Positions 34,729-47,880 of a stretch of 64,000 nucleotides of DNA are shown here, piece by piece. The notes beneath the pieces are model-generated. The model saw nothing but the letters and a program-made list of their open reading frames with translations. It was not told where the DNA came from and ran no database searches. This stretch comes from Clostridiaceae bacterium AM27-36LB. Its GTDB lineage: Bacteria; Bacillota; Clostridia; Lachnospirales; Lachnospiraceae. Positions within the stretch are counted from its first letter, which is position 1; every line of letters starts with the position of its first letter. The stretch lies in contig QUJQ01000005.1 in the NCBI GenBank assembly GCA_003480725.1, positions 270,813-334,812 of the forward strand. Direction: 5' to 3'. Both the position numbers and the translations under genes were made by a program.

Positions 34729-37224
34729 TTATGGCAGGCAAGTATAAAATACATTTCCCGCCTCTTCAAACATAGAAGAACTGTCATTCATGCCGCCTTT
34801 GGTCAGATCATTGCTGCCTGGACGGTAATAAATAATGTTCTGTGCATCATATCCTACGATCAATACGGCTCCACCCGGGATCAATGCCACCACCGGGGAA
34901 CCCTGACTTACATAATAAAGAGCCATACTTAAGCTGCAGCCTGGAAGAAGACATGCATCTTCCCCTAACTCCTGTGTCAGAATCTGCCAGATGGCAGTTC
35001 CCTGATCCAGTTCTGTCTGTACATCTGTATAGATCTGTTTTTGTTTTAATAACAACTGTACGCACTGCGCAAGATCAGATCCATCTCCTGCCAGCAGACT
35101 GCTATCGTCATAACCGTTCAACTGTACCCGGCTCTTTCTGCCGCCACGGCGCCAGTAACACTGATCTGCACTGTACCAGACAGATCCCATGCCATTGTAC
35201 GCATACTGCACTGCCTCTGTCAGCGTTTCAAATCCTTCTGCACTTCCGTCATAGCGGTATGCAAGATACTGTTTCACAGAGGCATCTCCTGCATCAACGA
35301 TTCTGCTTCCTTCATAAAGCACCAGACGTACATTGGGCTGCTTCATAGAACCCTTTCTTATATTACCCCCATAGGTCAGCACATATTCATTTCTGCGCAC
35401 TTCGTCATAGACAGTCGAAAGCTTCAACAGATTCGTATGTGTCTCACTGGTATAGGTGATGGGCTCTGACAACGCTTCCTGCCAGCTTCCATCCGAAGCT
35501 TTTGCTACACATGCCAGGTCGATCCTGTTCTCTACGATCGTTACCCCGCTCACATATTTTCCTTTGGAAGAATATTCAAACTGACGTACATCCTTGCCTG
35601 CCTGATCGCGAATGGTCACACAATAGAGCGGCTGCATCTCTTTTCCTGCCTGATCCGTGTATGTGTCAGAGCGCTCTCCAGCTCCATAGATCAGATCCTC
35701 TTCCATAAATCCAAGTATCTTTAACACTTCTCCATCGCCGGCTTCGATTCTTGAGACTACACCGGTGGAAGTATTGAGAAGACAGATATCACCGCTATCC
35801 TCATCATTCCATGCTGTCAGAAGTCCGCTGTCAGATACCTGCAGATCAGACGCATTTACATTTCTGGCCAGTATTGTCACAGAATGGTCATCTAAATTTA
35901 TCTGCAGAAGATTTCCCTGCCAGCAAAGCCATGCCTTACCATTTCCATTCTGAACTGCCAGATCCCCGATATCTTCTTTCATTGCCGCATAAGACTGATC
36001 AGACGGCACAAAGAACAGTTCCTCCACCGTATTCATCAGTGCATCATAATGGCAGAACATGACCCCGCTTCTGCCTTCATAACGTCCGCGGTTCATATAG
36101 CCATACAGCAGAAAATCCATACTTCCGGTATCATCTACTTTCAGCAGACGGAAATCATGCTCTTTCCAGTCAGCTCTGCCATCCTGTCCATCCGTGAATC
36201 CATAGACCCGACTTAGACGGTTCTGGCCATAATCATAACTCCACAGTTGTCCCTGCTCTACAAATCCAACCACATTTTCTTCTGTATTCTTCATATAGAC
36301 CGGTTCGCTGCTCTGGATGCCGAAGGACAGTTTTCCATCTTCCACCAGCTGACGACCCGGTTCCAGGATCTTGTCTGTCCAGCGCTCATAAGCCAGCAGG
36401 TAGATCCTGGTGGAAGTATAGCGCAGACGGTATGCTTCTCTTACCTGGTACTGCTCACTGGTCTCTGTATTGGTCACCTGATATTCCATGGTCAGAGCGG
36501 TAATGTCGCTCTCAAGTTCTGTGAAACGAAGGCTGGTCTCTCCAGTCTCAACCACCTGCATGTCCCCCCAGGTCACAGGGCCGGAACGGGAGTGAATGTT
36601 AATATATCCCAGATTCTTTCCATCCATACTTCCATCCTGCTCCAGATAATTCAATACGCCATCCGAATCACCGGTCAGCGTCATCTCATGAAACCGCTGC
36701 GCAAAATCCACGCAGTCCTGCACATGATTCGTTCCCAGATAAGTCAGTATGGAATAGAACCGTACCAGATCCTGATCTTCGGTCTGTACCTTCAGTACCA
36801 GAAGATATTCTTCTCCCTGGGTCAGAAGATCTTTGAGTGTCAGAGAAATGTGCAGATACTTTCCATCGTCTTCCGCCTGCAGATCGTCTCCACCTTCGAT
36901 CAGACGGCTCATGTCCAGACTTCTCACTTCGTAGGACACTGACTTGATCTGTGCATTATATTTTTCCAGTGCCAGTCCTACTTTATGATCCTCTGATACA
37001 CCGATCACACTGTCCCGCATGCTGGCTCCGTCCATATCTTCCACGTAGCCGTGCATTTCATTATAGAGGACACCGTCCTGTTCCGCGTGGACGACCGGCA
37101 ACTGTGCCTGTGCCATATCGCCGGTCATATCCCGGTTACCCATGCGGGTCATATATGTCATAAAGATCATGCCTGCCAGAAATGCAAGCACAACAGTGGT
37201 ATATTGTATGATTCTTCTTTTCAT
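34729..37224 (-). CDS. Conserved membrane-anchored protein with C39-like C-terminal domain
   Basis: An 831-residue protein with a short cytosolic N-terminus, one membrane segment (about 8-28) and a large extracellular part. The central region (about 300-600) has repeated β-strands with D-rich turns, like a β-propeller. The last 150 residues (LTEAVQYAYNGMGS to the end, with GCSLSMALYYVSQGSPVVALIPGGAVLIVGYD) resemble a C39-type cysteine-peptidase fold. The usual QxxC active-site motif is not obvious, so activity is doubtful. I recognise it only as a conserved Lachnospiraceae protein of unknown function. The internal ATG (37224) is preferred, since the first lies in the ribosome site. Confidence 0.7.
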   Translation of the reverse strand: MKRRIIQYTTVVLAFLAGMIFMTYMTRMGNRDMTGDMAQAQLPVVHAEQDGVLYNEMHGYVEDMDGASMRDSVIGVSEDHKVGLALEKYNAQIKSVSYEVRSLDMSRLIEGGDDLQAEDDGKYLHISLTLKDLLTQGEEYLLVLKVQTEDQDLVRFYSILTYLGTNHVQDCVDFAQRFHEMTLTGDSDGVLNYLEQDGSMDGKNLGYINIHSRSGPVTWGDMQVVETGETSLRFTELESDITALTMEYQVTNTETSEQYQVREAYRLRYTSTRIYLLAYERWTDKILEPGRQLVEDGKLSFGIQSSEPVYMKNTEENVVGFVEQGQLWSYDYGQNRLSRVYGFTDGQDGRADWKEHDFRLLKVDDTGSMDFLLYGYMNRGRYEGRSGVMFCHYDALMNTVEELFFVPSDQSYAAMKEDIGDLAVQNGNGKAWLCWQGNLLQINLDDHSVTILARNVNASDLQVSDSGLLTAWNDEDSGDICLLNTSTGVVSRIEAGDGEVLKILGFMEEDLIYGAGERSDTYTDQAGKEMQPLYCVTIRDQAGKDVRQFEYSSKGKYVSGVTIVENRIDLACVAKASDGSWQEALSEPITYTSETHTNLLKLSTVYDEVRRNEYVLTYGGNIRKGSMKQPNVRLVLYEGSRIVDAGDASVKQYLAYRYDGSAEGFETLTEAVQYAYNGMGSVWYSADQCYWRRGGRKSRVQLNGYDDSSLLAGDGSDLAQCVQLLLKQKQIYTDVQTELDQGTAIWQILTQELGEDACLLPGCSLSMALYYVSQGSPVVALIPGGAVLIVGYDAQNIIYYRPGSNDLTKGGMNDSSSMFEEAGNVFYTCLP

Positions 37225-37304
37225 GTCTCTCTCCATCTATCGAAAACTGTTATGCCCTTCATTCTAGCAGTCTTTCTCCGGTGGGTCAAGCACCCGCAGC
37301 CAGT

Positions 37305-37739
37305 CTATCTCCGGCGTTTTTTCTTCCTTCTCACCAGCATTTCCTGCAGCAGAAGAACGCCGGTCAGATCACGGATCTGTTCCCAATCGGGACTATTTTC
37401 ACCAAAATTTTCCCTTTTCTGCGCCTGTTCCCACACTTCCTGAGACTTCCGAAGCAATGACAGCCGATCCGGATACTCGTCATACATCATACTGCCTTCA
37501 TATTCCAGCCGGTCACAGCATTCCTCCACATAAGGCTGGAGTCGTCTTGCCATCAACGGATACATTTCCATGATCCGCTTCTTATCCTCCACATCTTCCA
37601 TCCGTTCCGGATCGTTCCACAGACTGATGTAATGCCTGCTGCTTCCATAAGGATACAGCCATGGGTAGAACTGCTCCGGCCGATACAGGCTGCAGGACGC
37701 GCCAATATAGTAAGGATTCCATTCCTGGATTTCTTTCAT
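37305..37739 (-). CDS. Conserved hypothetical protein
   Basis: A 144-residue soluble protein starting MKEIQEWNPYYIGASCSLYR, rich in Tyr, Met and Arg, with EMYPLMARRLQPYVEECCDRLEYEGSMMYDEYPDR-type helical sequence in the middle and a basic end (RRKKKRRR). It has no recognised domain. The start at 37739 has GGAG/AGG sites upstream; an ATG 15 bases earlier is also possible. It precedes the membrane protein gene in the same direction. Confidence 0.6.
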   Translation of the reverse strand: MKEIQEWNPYYIGASCSLYRPEQFYPWLYPYGSSRHYISLWNDPERMEDVEDKKRIMEMYPLMARRLQPYVEECCDRLEYEGSMMYDEYPDRLSLLRKSQEVWEQAQKRENFGENSPDWEQIRDLTGVLLLQEMLVRRKKKRRR

Positions 37740-37824
37740 GAACACCTGCTCCATTCTCCTATCATATCTGTAATATATATATGCAGTCTGTCAGATGCAG
37801 GTGAAATACAATAAAAATTCCATT

Positions 37825-37861
37825 AAAAAAGCCATCCGGGGAAATCCCCGGACAGCCTTTT
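37825..37861 (-). terminator. V-ATPase operon terminator
   Basis: A 15-bp stem built on CCGGGG / CCCCGG with AAAGGCT / GGCTTT outer arms and an ATTT loop, followed by six T on the minus strand, 17 bases after the subunit D stop. Confidence 0.85.
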
Positions 37862-37877
37862 ACTTTTTCCCAGTCGA

Positions 37878-38567
37878 CTAATCCTGTTCTATCTCGACAG
37901 CATAGCCTGCCTGTTTTTCCTTATAATGATGGGTCTGTTCCAGCATCATATCCTTCACCTTCATCAGACGGATCTGCGTAGAACGCTCATTCTCGTCCAG
38001 CTTCATGGTGATGTATTTAATATGCTCCTGTGCCTGCGGAATGATCACATGCTCCAGAGCATTTACACGACGACGGGTCTTCTCGATCTCTGCCGCCATG
38101 AGCTGGCATGCTTTCTCCGTCTCAGCCAGCTTCAGCATATCCGGCAAAATGTCAGCCAATGATTTGACTGCATCATCCAGATCACCGGATGTATAAGCAA
38201 AACCATAAGAATAGATGTCATTCTCGTCAGCGGTTCTGGTCTTGTACTCAAAGACCGGGATATCCACACTCATGACATTCTTCTTGTCTGTCTCCAGATA
38301 GACTTCCTGTTTGGGAGCCATCAGAGCAGTATGAAGAGTCTCCTCAGACATACCTGCTTTGGCAATGACAAAATTCTTATTGGCAGCCTTGATACCTGCT
38401 TCCACTTTCTGGCGCAGTGCCATGTTTTCCCGTACCAGATCCAGGAACTGACGCATCAATTCGTCCCGCTTGTCCTTCAGAAGCTTATGACCTTTAGTGG
38501 CCGTCACCAGTTTTTTCTTCTGGCGTGTCAGCTCCATTCGGGTGGGGTTCACCTGTGTAGATGCCAC
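37878..38567 (-). CDS. atpD: V-type ATP synthase subunit D
   Basis: A 229-residue coiled-coil rotor subunit starting with GTG (AGGAGG 10 bases upstream). The N-terminal segment NPTRMELTRQKKKLVTATKGHKLLKDKRDEL and the C-terminal long helix (AEIEKTRRRVNALEHVIIPQ) match the family. It forms the central stalk with subunit F and transmits rotation between the A3B3 head and the c-ring. It is the last gene of the operon and lies 13 bases after atpB. Confidence 0.95.
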   Translation of the reverse strand: MASTQVNPTRMELTRQKKKLVTATKGHKLLKDKRDELMRQFLDLVRENMALRQKVEAGIKAANKNFVIAKAGMSEETLHTALMAPKQEVYLETDKKNVMSVDIPVFEYKTRTADENDIYSYGFAYTSGDLDDAVKSLADILPDMLKLAETEKACQLMAAEIEKTRRRVNALEHVIIPQAQEHIKYITMKLDENERSTQIRLMKVKDMMLEQTHHYKEKQAGYAVEIEQD

Positions 38568-38580
38568 GTGCAGTCACCTC

Positions 38581-39951
38581 CTACTTTCCGTAGTACTGAT
38601 CCAGGAACTTATCGTCAATACGTTTCAGCTCGCTTCTCGGCAGGATAGACAGAAGCTTCCATCCGATGCTCAGTGTCTCTTCGATATCACGGTCTGCCTG
38701 GAATCCCTGAGATACATACTGTTTCTCAAATTCATCTGCAAATTTTGCATAGATCAGATCGATATCAGAGAGTGCTGCCTCACCAAGAATGGTCATAAGC
38801 TCTTTTGCATCTTTACCTCTTGCATAGGCTGCAAACAGCTGGTTCAGTGTATTGGAGTGGTCCGCACGGGTCTTGCCCTCGCCGATACCCTTATCCTTCA
38901 GACGGGACAGAGACGGCAGTACATCGATCGGCGGATTGATACCTTTTCTGTAAAGCTCACGGCTTAAGATGATCTGACCCTCTGTGATGTATCCGGTAAG
39001 GTCAGGGATCGGATGCGTCTTATCATCCTCAGGCATGGTCAGGATCGGAATCATGGTGATGGATCCTTCTTTTCCCTTCTGGCGTCCTGCTCTCTCATAC
39101 ATCTGAGCAAGGTCCGTATACATGTAACCCGGATATCCACGACGTCCCGGAACCTCTTTACGTGCTGCGGAGATCTCACGAAGAGCATCTGCGTAGTTGG
39201 TAATATCAGTAAGGATAACCAGAACATGCATGTCCTTTTCAAATGCCAGGTACTCTGCAGCGGTCAGTGCCATACGCGGAGTTGCAATACGCTCAACAGC
39301 CGGATCATTTGCCAGGTTGACAAATAGTACGGTTCTGTCCAGAGCACCGGTCTCGCGGAAGCTCTCTACAAAGAAATTGGATTCCTCGAAGGTAATACCC
39401 ATAGCTGCAAATACTACAGCGAATTTTTCATCTTTTCCTCTTACTTTTGCCTGTCTTGCAATCTGTGCGGCAAGCTGTGCATGCGGAAGACCGGAAGCAG
39501 AGAAAATCGGAAGCTTCTGTCCACGAACCAGGGTGTTCAGTCCGTCGATTGCGGAGATACCTGTCTGAATGAACTCGTTCGGATAACTTCTTGCTGCCGG
39601 GTTCATAGGCAGACCGTTGATATCCAGACGTTTGTCCGGCAGGATCTCAGGACCACCATCGATAGGACGGCCCATACCGTCAAATACACGGCCCAGCATA
39701 TCTTCAGAAGCACCAAGCTCCATACTTCTTCCCAGGAAACGTACTTTACTGTTGGACAGGTTAATACCGGTAGAACTCTCGAAGAGCTGTACCATGGCGT
39801 CGGTACCGTTTACCTCAAGTACTTTACAGCGGCGGGTCTCGCCGTTAGCCAGCTCGATCTCACCCAGTTCATCATAGGTGACGCCTTCCACGCCCTGTAC
39901 CAGCATCAGCGGTCCGGCTACTTCCTGTATGGTTCTATATTCCTTTGGCAT
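38581..39951 (-). CDS. atpB: V-type ATP synthase subunit B
   Basis: A 456-residue non-catalytic head subunit. It keeps the β-barrel start ([18 protein letters not shown]), [38 protein letters not shown] in place of a P-loop, and [25 protein letters not shown]. It alternates with three A subunits in the head. The start codon directly follows the subunit A stop. Confidence 0.96.
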   Translation of the reverse strand: MPKEYRTIQEVAGPLMLVQGVEGVTYDELGEIELANGETRRCKVLEVNGTDAMVQLFESSTGINLSNSKVRFLGRSMELGASEDMLGRVFDGMGRPIDGGPEILPDKRLDINGLPMNPAARSYPNEFIQTGISAIDGLNTLVRGQKLPIFSASGLPHAQLAAQIARQAKVRGKDEKFAVVFAAMGITFEESNFFVESFRETGALDRTVLFVNLANDPAVERIATPRMALTAAEYLAFEKDMHVLVILTDITNYADALREISAARKEVPGRRGYPGYMYTDLAQMYERAGRQKGKEGSITMIPILTMPEDDKTHPIPDLTGYITEGQIILSRELYRKGINPPIDVLPSLSRLKDKGIGEGKTRADHSNTLNQLFAAYARGKDAKELMTILGEAALSDIDLIYAKFADEFEKQYVSQGFQADRDIEETLSIGWKLLSILPRSELKRIDDKFLDQYYGK

Positions 39952-41718
39952 TTAGAAGTCCTCCTTTCCGCATACATCAGCAATCTGAGTATCCAGAGTA
40001 TCCAGAACTTTCTGGTATTCTGCATCCAGATTCTCTTCCAGTGTATATTTGTAACGTCCGATCTGTTCGCGAACAGGAAGTTTGATCAGATCCTGTACGC
40101 CTGCACCATTTCCAAGTGCTTCCACAGATTTATCATAATATGCAAGTACCAGTCTCATCATGAGGAGCTGTTTCTTCAGAGAAGTATACGTATCTACCTC
40201 ATGGAAGGAGTTCTGGTGCAGGAAGTCCTCACGGATAGAACGGGCAGCTTCCATCTTCAGACGGTCCGGAGCGGACAGAGCATCCATACCTACCATCTGT
40301 ACGATCTCGTTGAGCTGTGCCTCATCCTGAAGCAGGGACATCATTTCCTGGCGGCCGCTCATCCAGTCTTCTGCAACATTCTTTGTAAACCATCCGGCGA
40401 TGTTATCCAGATACAGAGAGTAACTGGTCAGCCAGTTGATTGCCGGGAAGTGACGTTTGTAAGCCAGTGCGGAATCCAGTCCCCAGAATACCTTAACGAT
40501 ACGCAGGGTTGCCTGAGATACCGGCTCAGAAATATCTCCACCTGGCGGGGATACTGCTCCGATTACGGACAGTGCGCCTTCTCTTCCATCTTTTCCAAGG
40601 TTTACCACATGTCCGGCTCTCTCATAGAACTGTGCCAGACGGGATCCTAAGTATGCCGGGTAACCTTCCTCACCAGGCATCTCCTCCAGACGTCCTGACA
40701 TCTCACGAAGAGCCTCTGCCCAACGGGAAGTGGAGTCTGCCATCAGTGCTACGGAATAACCCATGTCACGGAAATACTCAGCAATGGTGATACCGGTATA
40801 GATAGATGCCTCACGGGCAGCAACCGGCATATCGGATGTATTGGCGATCAGAACGGTACGCTCCATCAAAGACTTTCCGGTCTTCGGGTCTTTCAGTTCC
40901 GGGAACTCGTTCAGAACGTCGGTCATCTCGTTTCCACGCTCACCGCATCCGATGTAAACAACGATATCTGCTTCTGCCCATTTTGCAAGCTGATGCTGAA
41001 TAACTGTCTTTCCTGAACCGAACGGTCCCGGTACAGCTGCAACACCGCCTTTTGCGATTGGGAAGAACATATCGACAACACGCTGACCAGTTACCAGAGG
41101 CATGGTCGGCGGAAGTTTTTTCTTGTACGGACGGCCTTTACGAACCGGCCATTTCTGCATCAGAGATACTTCTTTGTCACCATCTTTGGTCGTCACAACT
41201 GCCACGGTTTCATCAACGGTAAAATCGCCGCCTTTGATCTCCTTGATGGTTCCTTCGATTCCATAAGGAATCATGATTCTCTGCTCGACAACTGCAGTCT
41301 CCTGAACGGTACCGATGATATCGCCTGCCTCCACCTCGTCGCCTGCTTTTACAGTCGGAACGAAGGTCCACTTCTTATCGCGCTTCAGGGAAGGAACTTC
41401 CACACCACGCTTCAAGTTATTGCCGCAGAGTTTCATAATATCGTCCAGCGGACGCTGAATACCATCATAGATACTGGTAATCAGACCCGGTCCAAGTTCT
41501 ACGGACAGAGGCATCTCTGTGGACTCTACTGGTTCACCCGGTCCAAGTCCCGCAGTCTCCTCATATACCTGAATAGATGCCTGATCACCGTGCATCTCGA
41601 TGATCTCACCAATCAGACGCTGCTCGCTTACACGAACCACATCGTACATGTTGGCATCCCGCATTCCCTCTGCGATGACCAGAGGTCCTGCCACTTTCTT
41701 TATCGTGCCTTTACTCAT
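39952..41718 (-). CDS. atpA: V-type ATP synthase catalytic subunit A
   Basis: A 588-residue catalytic subunit with Walker A GPFGSGKT near 232-239 and the non-homologous insert typical of V-type A subunits before it. It also has the catalytic [34 protein letters not shown] and [11 protein letters not shown]. It hydrolyses or makes ATP at the A/B interface. It sits between subunits F and B in the operon with 20 bases before it. Confidence 0.97.
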   Translation of the reverse strand: MSKGTIKKVAGPLVIAEGMRDANMYDVVRVSEQRLIGEIIEMHGDQASIQVYEETAGLGPGEPVESTEMPLSVELGPGLITSIYDGIQRPLDDIMKLCGNNLKRGVEVPSLKRDKKWTFVPTVKAGDEVEAGDIIGTVQETAVVEQRIMIPYGIEGTIKEIKGGDFTVDETVAVVTTKDGDKEVSLMQKWPVRKGRPYKKKLPPTMPLVTGQRVVDMFFPIAKGGVAAVPGPFGSGKTVIQHQLAKWAEADIVVYIGCGERGNEMTDVLNEFPELKDPKTGKSLMERTVLIANTSDMPVAAREASIYTGITIAEYFRDMGYSVALMADSTSRWAEALREMSGRLEEMPGEEGYPAYLGSRLAQFYERAGHVVNLGKDGREGALSVIGAVSPPGGDISEPVSQATLRIVKVFWGLDSALAYKRHFPAINWLTSYSLYLDNIAGWFTKNVAEDWMSGRQEMMSLLQDEAQLNEIVQMVGMDALSAPDRLKMEAARSIREDFLHQNSFHEVDTYTSLKKQLLMMRLVLAYYDKSVEALGNGAGVQDLIKLPVREQIGRYKYTLEENLDAEYQKVLDTLDTQIADVCGKEDF

Positions 41719-41738
41719 TGAATGGATTCACCTGCTTT

Positions 41739-42059
41739 CTAATCATTTCCGAACAGGATATCAGAACCGACTGCCTGTTCTACCGACTTTTTCACTCCTT
41801 CGATACCTGCGCCTGTATTTCCAGCCACGCCTGGTATCTGGATGATTGCCGGGAGAACCTGCTCCCGGTATCTGGCTATCTCATGAGGAATCTGCGCTGC
41901 CAGCTCTTCGGTAATATAGATCACGGCATACTCGCCGGTTGCCAGTCTCCTCAGTGTTTCTTCTCCCTCCCGGATATCGGATACAGGATGAATGTCCAGG
42001 CCCAGTGACGCGAATCCATAGATACTGTCATATGCGCCCATTACTGCGATCTTATACAT
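41739..42059 (-). CDS. atpF: V-type ATP synthase subunit F
   Basis: A 106-residue Rossmann-like subunit starting YKIAVMGAYDSIYGFASLG, with YAVIYITEELAAQIPHEIARY in the middle. It binds subunit D in the central stalk. It overlaps subunit C by 8 bases. Confidence 0.93.
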   Translation of the reverse strand: MYKIAVMGAYDSIYGFASLGLDIHPVSDIREGEETLRRLATGEYAVIYITEELAAQIPHEIARYREQVLPAIIQIPGVAGNTGAGIEGVKKSVEQAVGSDILFGND

Positions 42060-43023
42060 ACATCTCCCTTACCCTTTCCCGGATGGAATCGTCTGATAAG
42101 CCATTCTGCTTACAGGTAAGAATGATTCTCACCGTTTTTATTTCATTCTGTCTTGCGATCACATATGCCACCAGCGGTCCGACAGAAAACGGATTTGTCT
42201 TCTGCGGCTGGATCGTCTCAATGATCCGGTTGTCGCACCAACGTTCAAATGCGGACGGAGATTCTTTGAGTGCCTCTGCAGCCTCTGCATAACCTGCACC
42301 ATTCAGATATTCCATCACAGCATCCAGACCAACCAGTGCTGCATGTGCCAGCCGCTCCACATTAAGTGTTTTGCACGGAGCCATGGCACGTTTCATAAAC
42401 TCCAGCGACTTACCGGTCTTACAGCATCTGACTGCCACTTTGATGTTGGCAACTGCCACTGTTGACTCTGCATAATCGCGGATGATCGCTGCTTTGGATT
42501 TCTTTCCTGCTGCCAGGATTGCTTCCATGGTCGCCCGGTCAATGATCACATCACATAGCTGACCGTCTCCCGAATGAAGCAGCGTGTCCACTGCCTCGCT
42601 GGCAGCTTCCCGCATATTCTCCGGTAAAGCCTGATAATCTTTTTCCCGGATGATCCTTGCCATTTCCTCTTTGGAAATGGGTGTACCTTCAAAATAGATA
42701 TTGGCGCCGCTCTTGCCGGTACATACTTCCTTGACCGCCGCCTTCAGGTTGTGGAACCAGTTGGGATAAGAGAGGACATCAAATACATCCATGTCCACCT
42801 GCATCTCCCTGATGGTCTCCCAGATTTTTTCCTGTTCCCTTGTGAGAATTGCATCCGCATTCAGTGGAACATCCACACCGCCCCAGCCATGTTCTGTCAG
42901 AAATCTCAGACAGCTCTCATGGTCTTTGCAGGCAATGAGCTGCTCAATCGTAGATGAGGAAAACAGGGATACCTCCAAAGCACGGATTCGCGCAACCGCG
43001 TAGGTATACTTTGTATCAGACAA
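42052..43023 (-). CDS. atpC: V-type ATP synthase subunit C
   Basis: A 323-residue subunit that sits between the rotor stalk and the c-ring. It starts with TTG (AAGGAGG 8 bases upstream) and shows TYAVARIRALEVSLF, YPNWFHNLKAAVKE and PLVAYVIARQNEIKTVRIILTCKQNGL near the C-terminus, the usual family ending. Confidence 0.92.
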   Translation of the reverse strand: MSDTKYTYAVARIRALEVSLFSSSTIEQLIACKDHESCLRFLTEHGWGGVDVPLNADAILTREQEKIWETIREMQVDMDVFDVLSYPNWFHNLKAAVKEVCTGKSGANIYFEGTPISKEEMARIIREKDYQALPENMREAASEAVDTLLHSGDGQLCDVIIDRATMEAILAAGKKSKAAIIRDYAESTVAVANIKVAVRCCKTGKSLEFMKRAMAPCKTLNVERLAHAALVGLDAVMEYLNGAGYAEAAEALKESPSAFERWCDNRIIETIQPQKTNPFSVGPLVAYVIARQNEIKTVRIILTCKQNGLSDDSIRERVREMYV

Positions 43024-43056
43024 TGATAACCCTCCTTCTATGGCGAATCTGCTTTT

Positions 43057-43650
43057 TTATAAAAATAACATCTCGTTGACCCGATCCTGAAGCTGATCTT
43101 TCTTCGCATCAAACAGCGCTTTCAGCGTACAGTTCTCTTCCACGCCTCCATAGACCAGGATAAAACCATCCGGGATCTCCTTCGGTTCTTTTTTCAGAGT
43201 CAGGCTTCCGCCGTTTTCCTGTGCAGCCGCTTCAATTTTTTTCTCAAAGTCAGCCGGCATGCGTCCAAGGTCTGCTGCGGAAAAATAGATCTCTCCTTTA
43301 TCCGCCAGCGCATAGGTCTTTACTAATTTTTCCATTGTCAGGAAATAACTTGCCGTATCCTCTTCCTTCAGAGTCTGGTAAGCACTTCCGATGATCTCTG
43401 CAATGATCTCCTGCTTTGCTTTCAGCAGTGCGGTCTTGCGTTTCTGCTCAGCTGCCGAATGAATCCGGCCATCCTGTACAGTCTTCAGAGCGGCTGCTTT
43501 ATCAGAGGCTTCCTTCTCCATTGCCTCACATGCTGCTTTGGCATCGGCAAGGATCTGTTCTGCTTCTTTCTGTGCTGCTTCGATCCGCTCTTTTGCAGAG
43601 GCTTCGGCTTCTTCCTGAATCTGGCTTGTAATCTTATCCAATCCGGTCAT
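43057..43650 (-). CDS. atpE: V-type ATP synthase subunit E
   Basis: A 197-residue peripheral-stalk subunit. The first 90 residues form a charged Ala-rich coiled coil (EEAEASAKERIEAAQKEAEQ), and the C-terminal globular domain carries PDGFILVYGGVEENCTLKAL. It forms the stator with the G-type subunit encoded at the operon start. Confidence 0.9.
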   Translation of the reverse strand: MTGLDKITSQIQEEAEASAKERIEAAQKEAEQILADAKAACEAMEKEASDKAAALKTVQDGRIHSAAEQKRKTALLKAKQEIIAEIIGSAYQTLKEEDTASYFLTMEKLVKTYALADKGEIYFSAADLGRMPADFEKKIEAAAQENGGSLTLKKEPKEIPDGFILVYGGVEENCTLKALFDAKKDQLQDRVNEMLFL

Positions 43651-43683
43651 TCTAAAGCTTCCCTCCTTACATTCCTGTGGTTA

Positions 43684-46178
<2,495 letters not shown>

Positions 46179-46209
46179 ATGCACATCCCTCCTTTTCTTT
46201 TTTTCAGGC

Positions 46210-46518
46210 TTAAACTAATGACGCGATCACAGCTTTTACTGCATCTGCCCGTTTAGGCTCGATAAGCTGTTTCAGTGCATCCACTTCCTTGAGGGCCTGT
46301 GCCTCCGCGTCTGACAATTGTGTTTCGTTGTCTTTTACAAATGCATCCTCTGCATCCTGTCTCTGAGTACGGATCCTGTTCTCCGTCTCAGCTTTCATGG
46401 TTTTGGCTTTCGCCTTTGCTTCCTCCACAATGGATCCCGATTTTTCCTCTGCTTTCTGAAGCACTGCCGCCGCTTTCGCCTCGGCTTCTTTGACTGACTT
46501 CAAAGTCTCGTCCAGCAT
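46210..46518 (-). CDS. V-type ATP synthase subunit G/H (peripheral stalk)
   Basis: A 102-residue coiled-coil protein (SVKEAEAKAAAVLQKAEEKS and similar heptads) at the head of the operon, the usual position of the stator partner of subunit E. The start at 46518 has AGGTGGTG upstream. A promoter at 46574-46602 lies within any longer reading frame, ruling that out. Confidence 0.85.
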   Translation of the reverse strand: MLDETLKSVKEAEAKAAAVLQKAEEKSGSIVEEAKAKAKTMKAETENRIRTQRQDAEDAFVKDNETQLSDAEAQALKEVDALKQLIEPKRADAVKAVIASLV

Positions 46519-46573
46519 CTTTTCACCACCTTTGTTTTCAGATTTTTCATCAGATTCTTTGCCTTTTCTTAGC

Positions 46574-46602
46574 ATTGTAGCACAATAATTTAGTCCTTTC
46601 AA
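46574..46602 (-). promoter_or_regulatory. V-ATPase operon promoter
   Basis: TTGAAA, 17 bases, TACAAT on the minus strand, giving a 5' UTR of about 50 bases before the first operon gene. Confidence 0.65.
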
Positions 46603-46710
46603 CCAAGTCGTTAAAAGCTTGACAATTTAATATATAATGTTTTAACAAGAGTTTACTGTCTGAACCTACTAATAAATAGGAAAGTTTACCCTGTTTTTTA
46701 TAACCAAGAA

Positions 46711-46733
46711 GGCCGTCGTAAACTACGACAGCC
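46711..46733 (-). terminator. Hairpin after comEB
   Basis: A 10-bp stem GGCTGTCGTA / TACGACGGCC with one G-U pair and a 3-base loop, 10 bases after the stop codon on the minus strand. The T-rich tail is weak. Confidence 0.55.
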
Positions 46734-46742
46734 CCTCCTTAC

Positions 46743-47228
46743 TCACACCTTTAATTCAAGAATTCTTCCATTACTCCTGTACGGAGTCATCTTCACCCCT
46801 GCAGAGGTAAGCATCCGTCTGGATGCCAGATTCGCCGGTGTCCCATTATATTTATCATCCGCGTAGACCAGTTCTGCGATTCCCACCTGAATGATCGCCT
46901 TGGCGCACTCATTGCACGGAAACAACGTAACATAAAGCTTCGTTCCTTCCAGGCTTCCACCTCTGTAATTCAGGATCGCGTTAAGCTCACTGTGCGTCAC
47001 ATACGCATATTTGCTGTCGCACAGATCTCCTTCTCTGTTCCACGGATACTCATCATCGTCACAGCCCTTTGGAAATCCATTATATCCCATAGACAGAATT
47101 TTATTCTCCTGGCTTACAATGCATGCTCCCACCTGGGTATTGGGATCTTTGGAACGCATAGCGGAAAGCTGTGCGATTCCCATAAAATACTCATCCCAGG
47201 AAATATAATCCGTTCTCTTTCCGCTCAT
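46743..47228 (-). CDS. comEB: dCMP deaminase (ComEB family)
   Basis: A 161-residue zinc deaminase. The metal site is visible as HSELNAIL (His ligand and catalytic Glu) and PCNECAKAI (two Cys ligands). SKDPNTQVGACIV near the N-terminus and YNGFPKGCDDDEYPWNRE are typical of the dCMP deaminase group. It supplies dUMP for dTMP synthesis. It follows upp by 9 bases in the same direction. Confidence 0.93.
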   Translation of the reverse strand: MSGKRTDYISWDEYFMGIAQLSAMRSKDPNTQVGACIVSQENKILSMGYNGFPKGCDDDEYPWNREGDLCDSKYAYVTHSELNAILNYRGGSLEGTKLYVTLFPCNECAKAIIQVGIAELVYADDKYNGTPANLASRRMLTSAGVKMTPYRSNGRILELKV

Positions 47229-47237
47229 AGATTCCTC

Positions 47238-47867
47238 CTACTTGGTTCCAAAAATACGGTCGCCGGCATCTCCAAGACCCGGAACGATGTATCCGTTCTC
47301 ATTCAGATGATCATCAAGAGCACCCACATAGATATCTACATCCGGATGTTCTTCTTTCATTCTTTCAATTCCCTGCGGTGCAGCCACGATGCACATAAAA
47401 CGGATCTTTTTAACCCCTCTGTTTTTCAGCATGGTGATTGCTGCAACAGAAGACCCACCGGTTGCCAGCATAGGATCAACTACAAAGACATCTCTCTCAG
47501 CGCAGTCCTGAGGAAGCTTGCAGTAATACTCCACCGGTTCCAGAGTTTCTTCATTTCTGTACAGACCAATGTGACCTACTTTTGCAGCCGGGATCATGGT
47601 CAGCATACCGTCGACCATGCCAAGACCGGCACGAAGGATCGGAACGACTGCCAGCTTCTTACCTGCCAGTTCCTTTGCAGTCATATGACTGATCGGTGTA
47701 TCAATCTCCACATCTGTCAGTTTCAGATCTCTGGTCGCCTCATAACACATCAGCATAGCGATCTCACTGATCAACTGACGAAAATCTTTGGATCCTGTCT
47801 CCTTGCGACGGATCAATCCAATTTTGTGCTGGATCAGCGGATGATCCATGATGGTTACTTTTGACAT
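47238..47867 (-). CDS. upp: Uracil phosphoribosyltransferase
   Basis: A 209-residue UPRT, the standard family length. [27 protein letters not shown] begins the protein; [13 protein letters not shown], the PRPP loop [12 protein letters not shown], and [17 protein letters not shown] at the end are signatures. It salvages uracil to UMP. The ATG at 47867 has AGGAGG 9 bases upstream. It forms a nucleotide-related group with comEB; sua5 is upstream. Confidence 0.96.
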   Translation of the reverse strand: MSKVTIMDHPLIQHKIGLIRRKETGSKDFRQLISEIAMLMCYEATRDLKLTDVEIDTPISHMTAKELAGKKLAVVPILRAGLGMVDGMLTMIPAAKVGHIGLYRNEETLEPVEYYCKLPQDCAERDVFVVDPMLATGGSSVAAITMLKNRGVKKIRFMCIVAAPQGIERMKEEHPDVDIYVGALDDHLNENGYIVPGLGDAGDRIFGTK

Positions 47868-47880
47868 TTCTTTTGTCCTC

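Noticed and set aside
39481-40650. 389-codon plus-strand frame across the V-ATPase A and B genes
   Set aside because: Antisense shadow of two strongly conserved genes.
46618-46639. TTGACA followed by TATAAT on the plus strand
   Set aside because: The boxes are only 8 bases apart, too close for a promoter, and no plus-strand gene follows.
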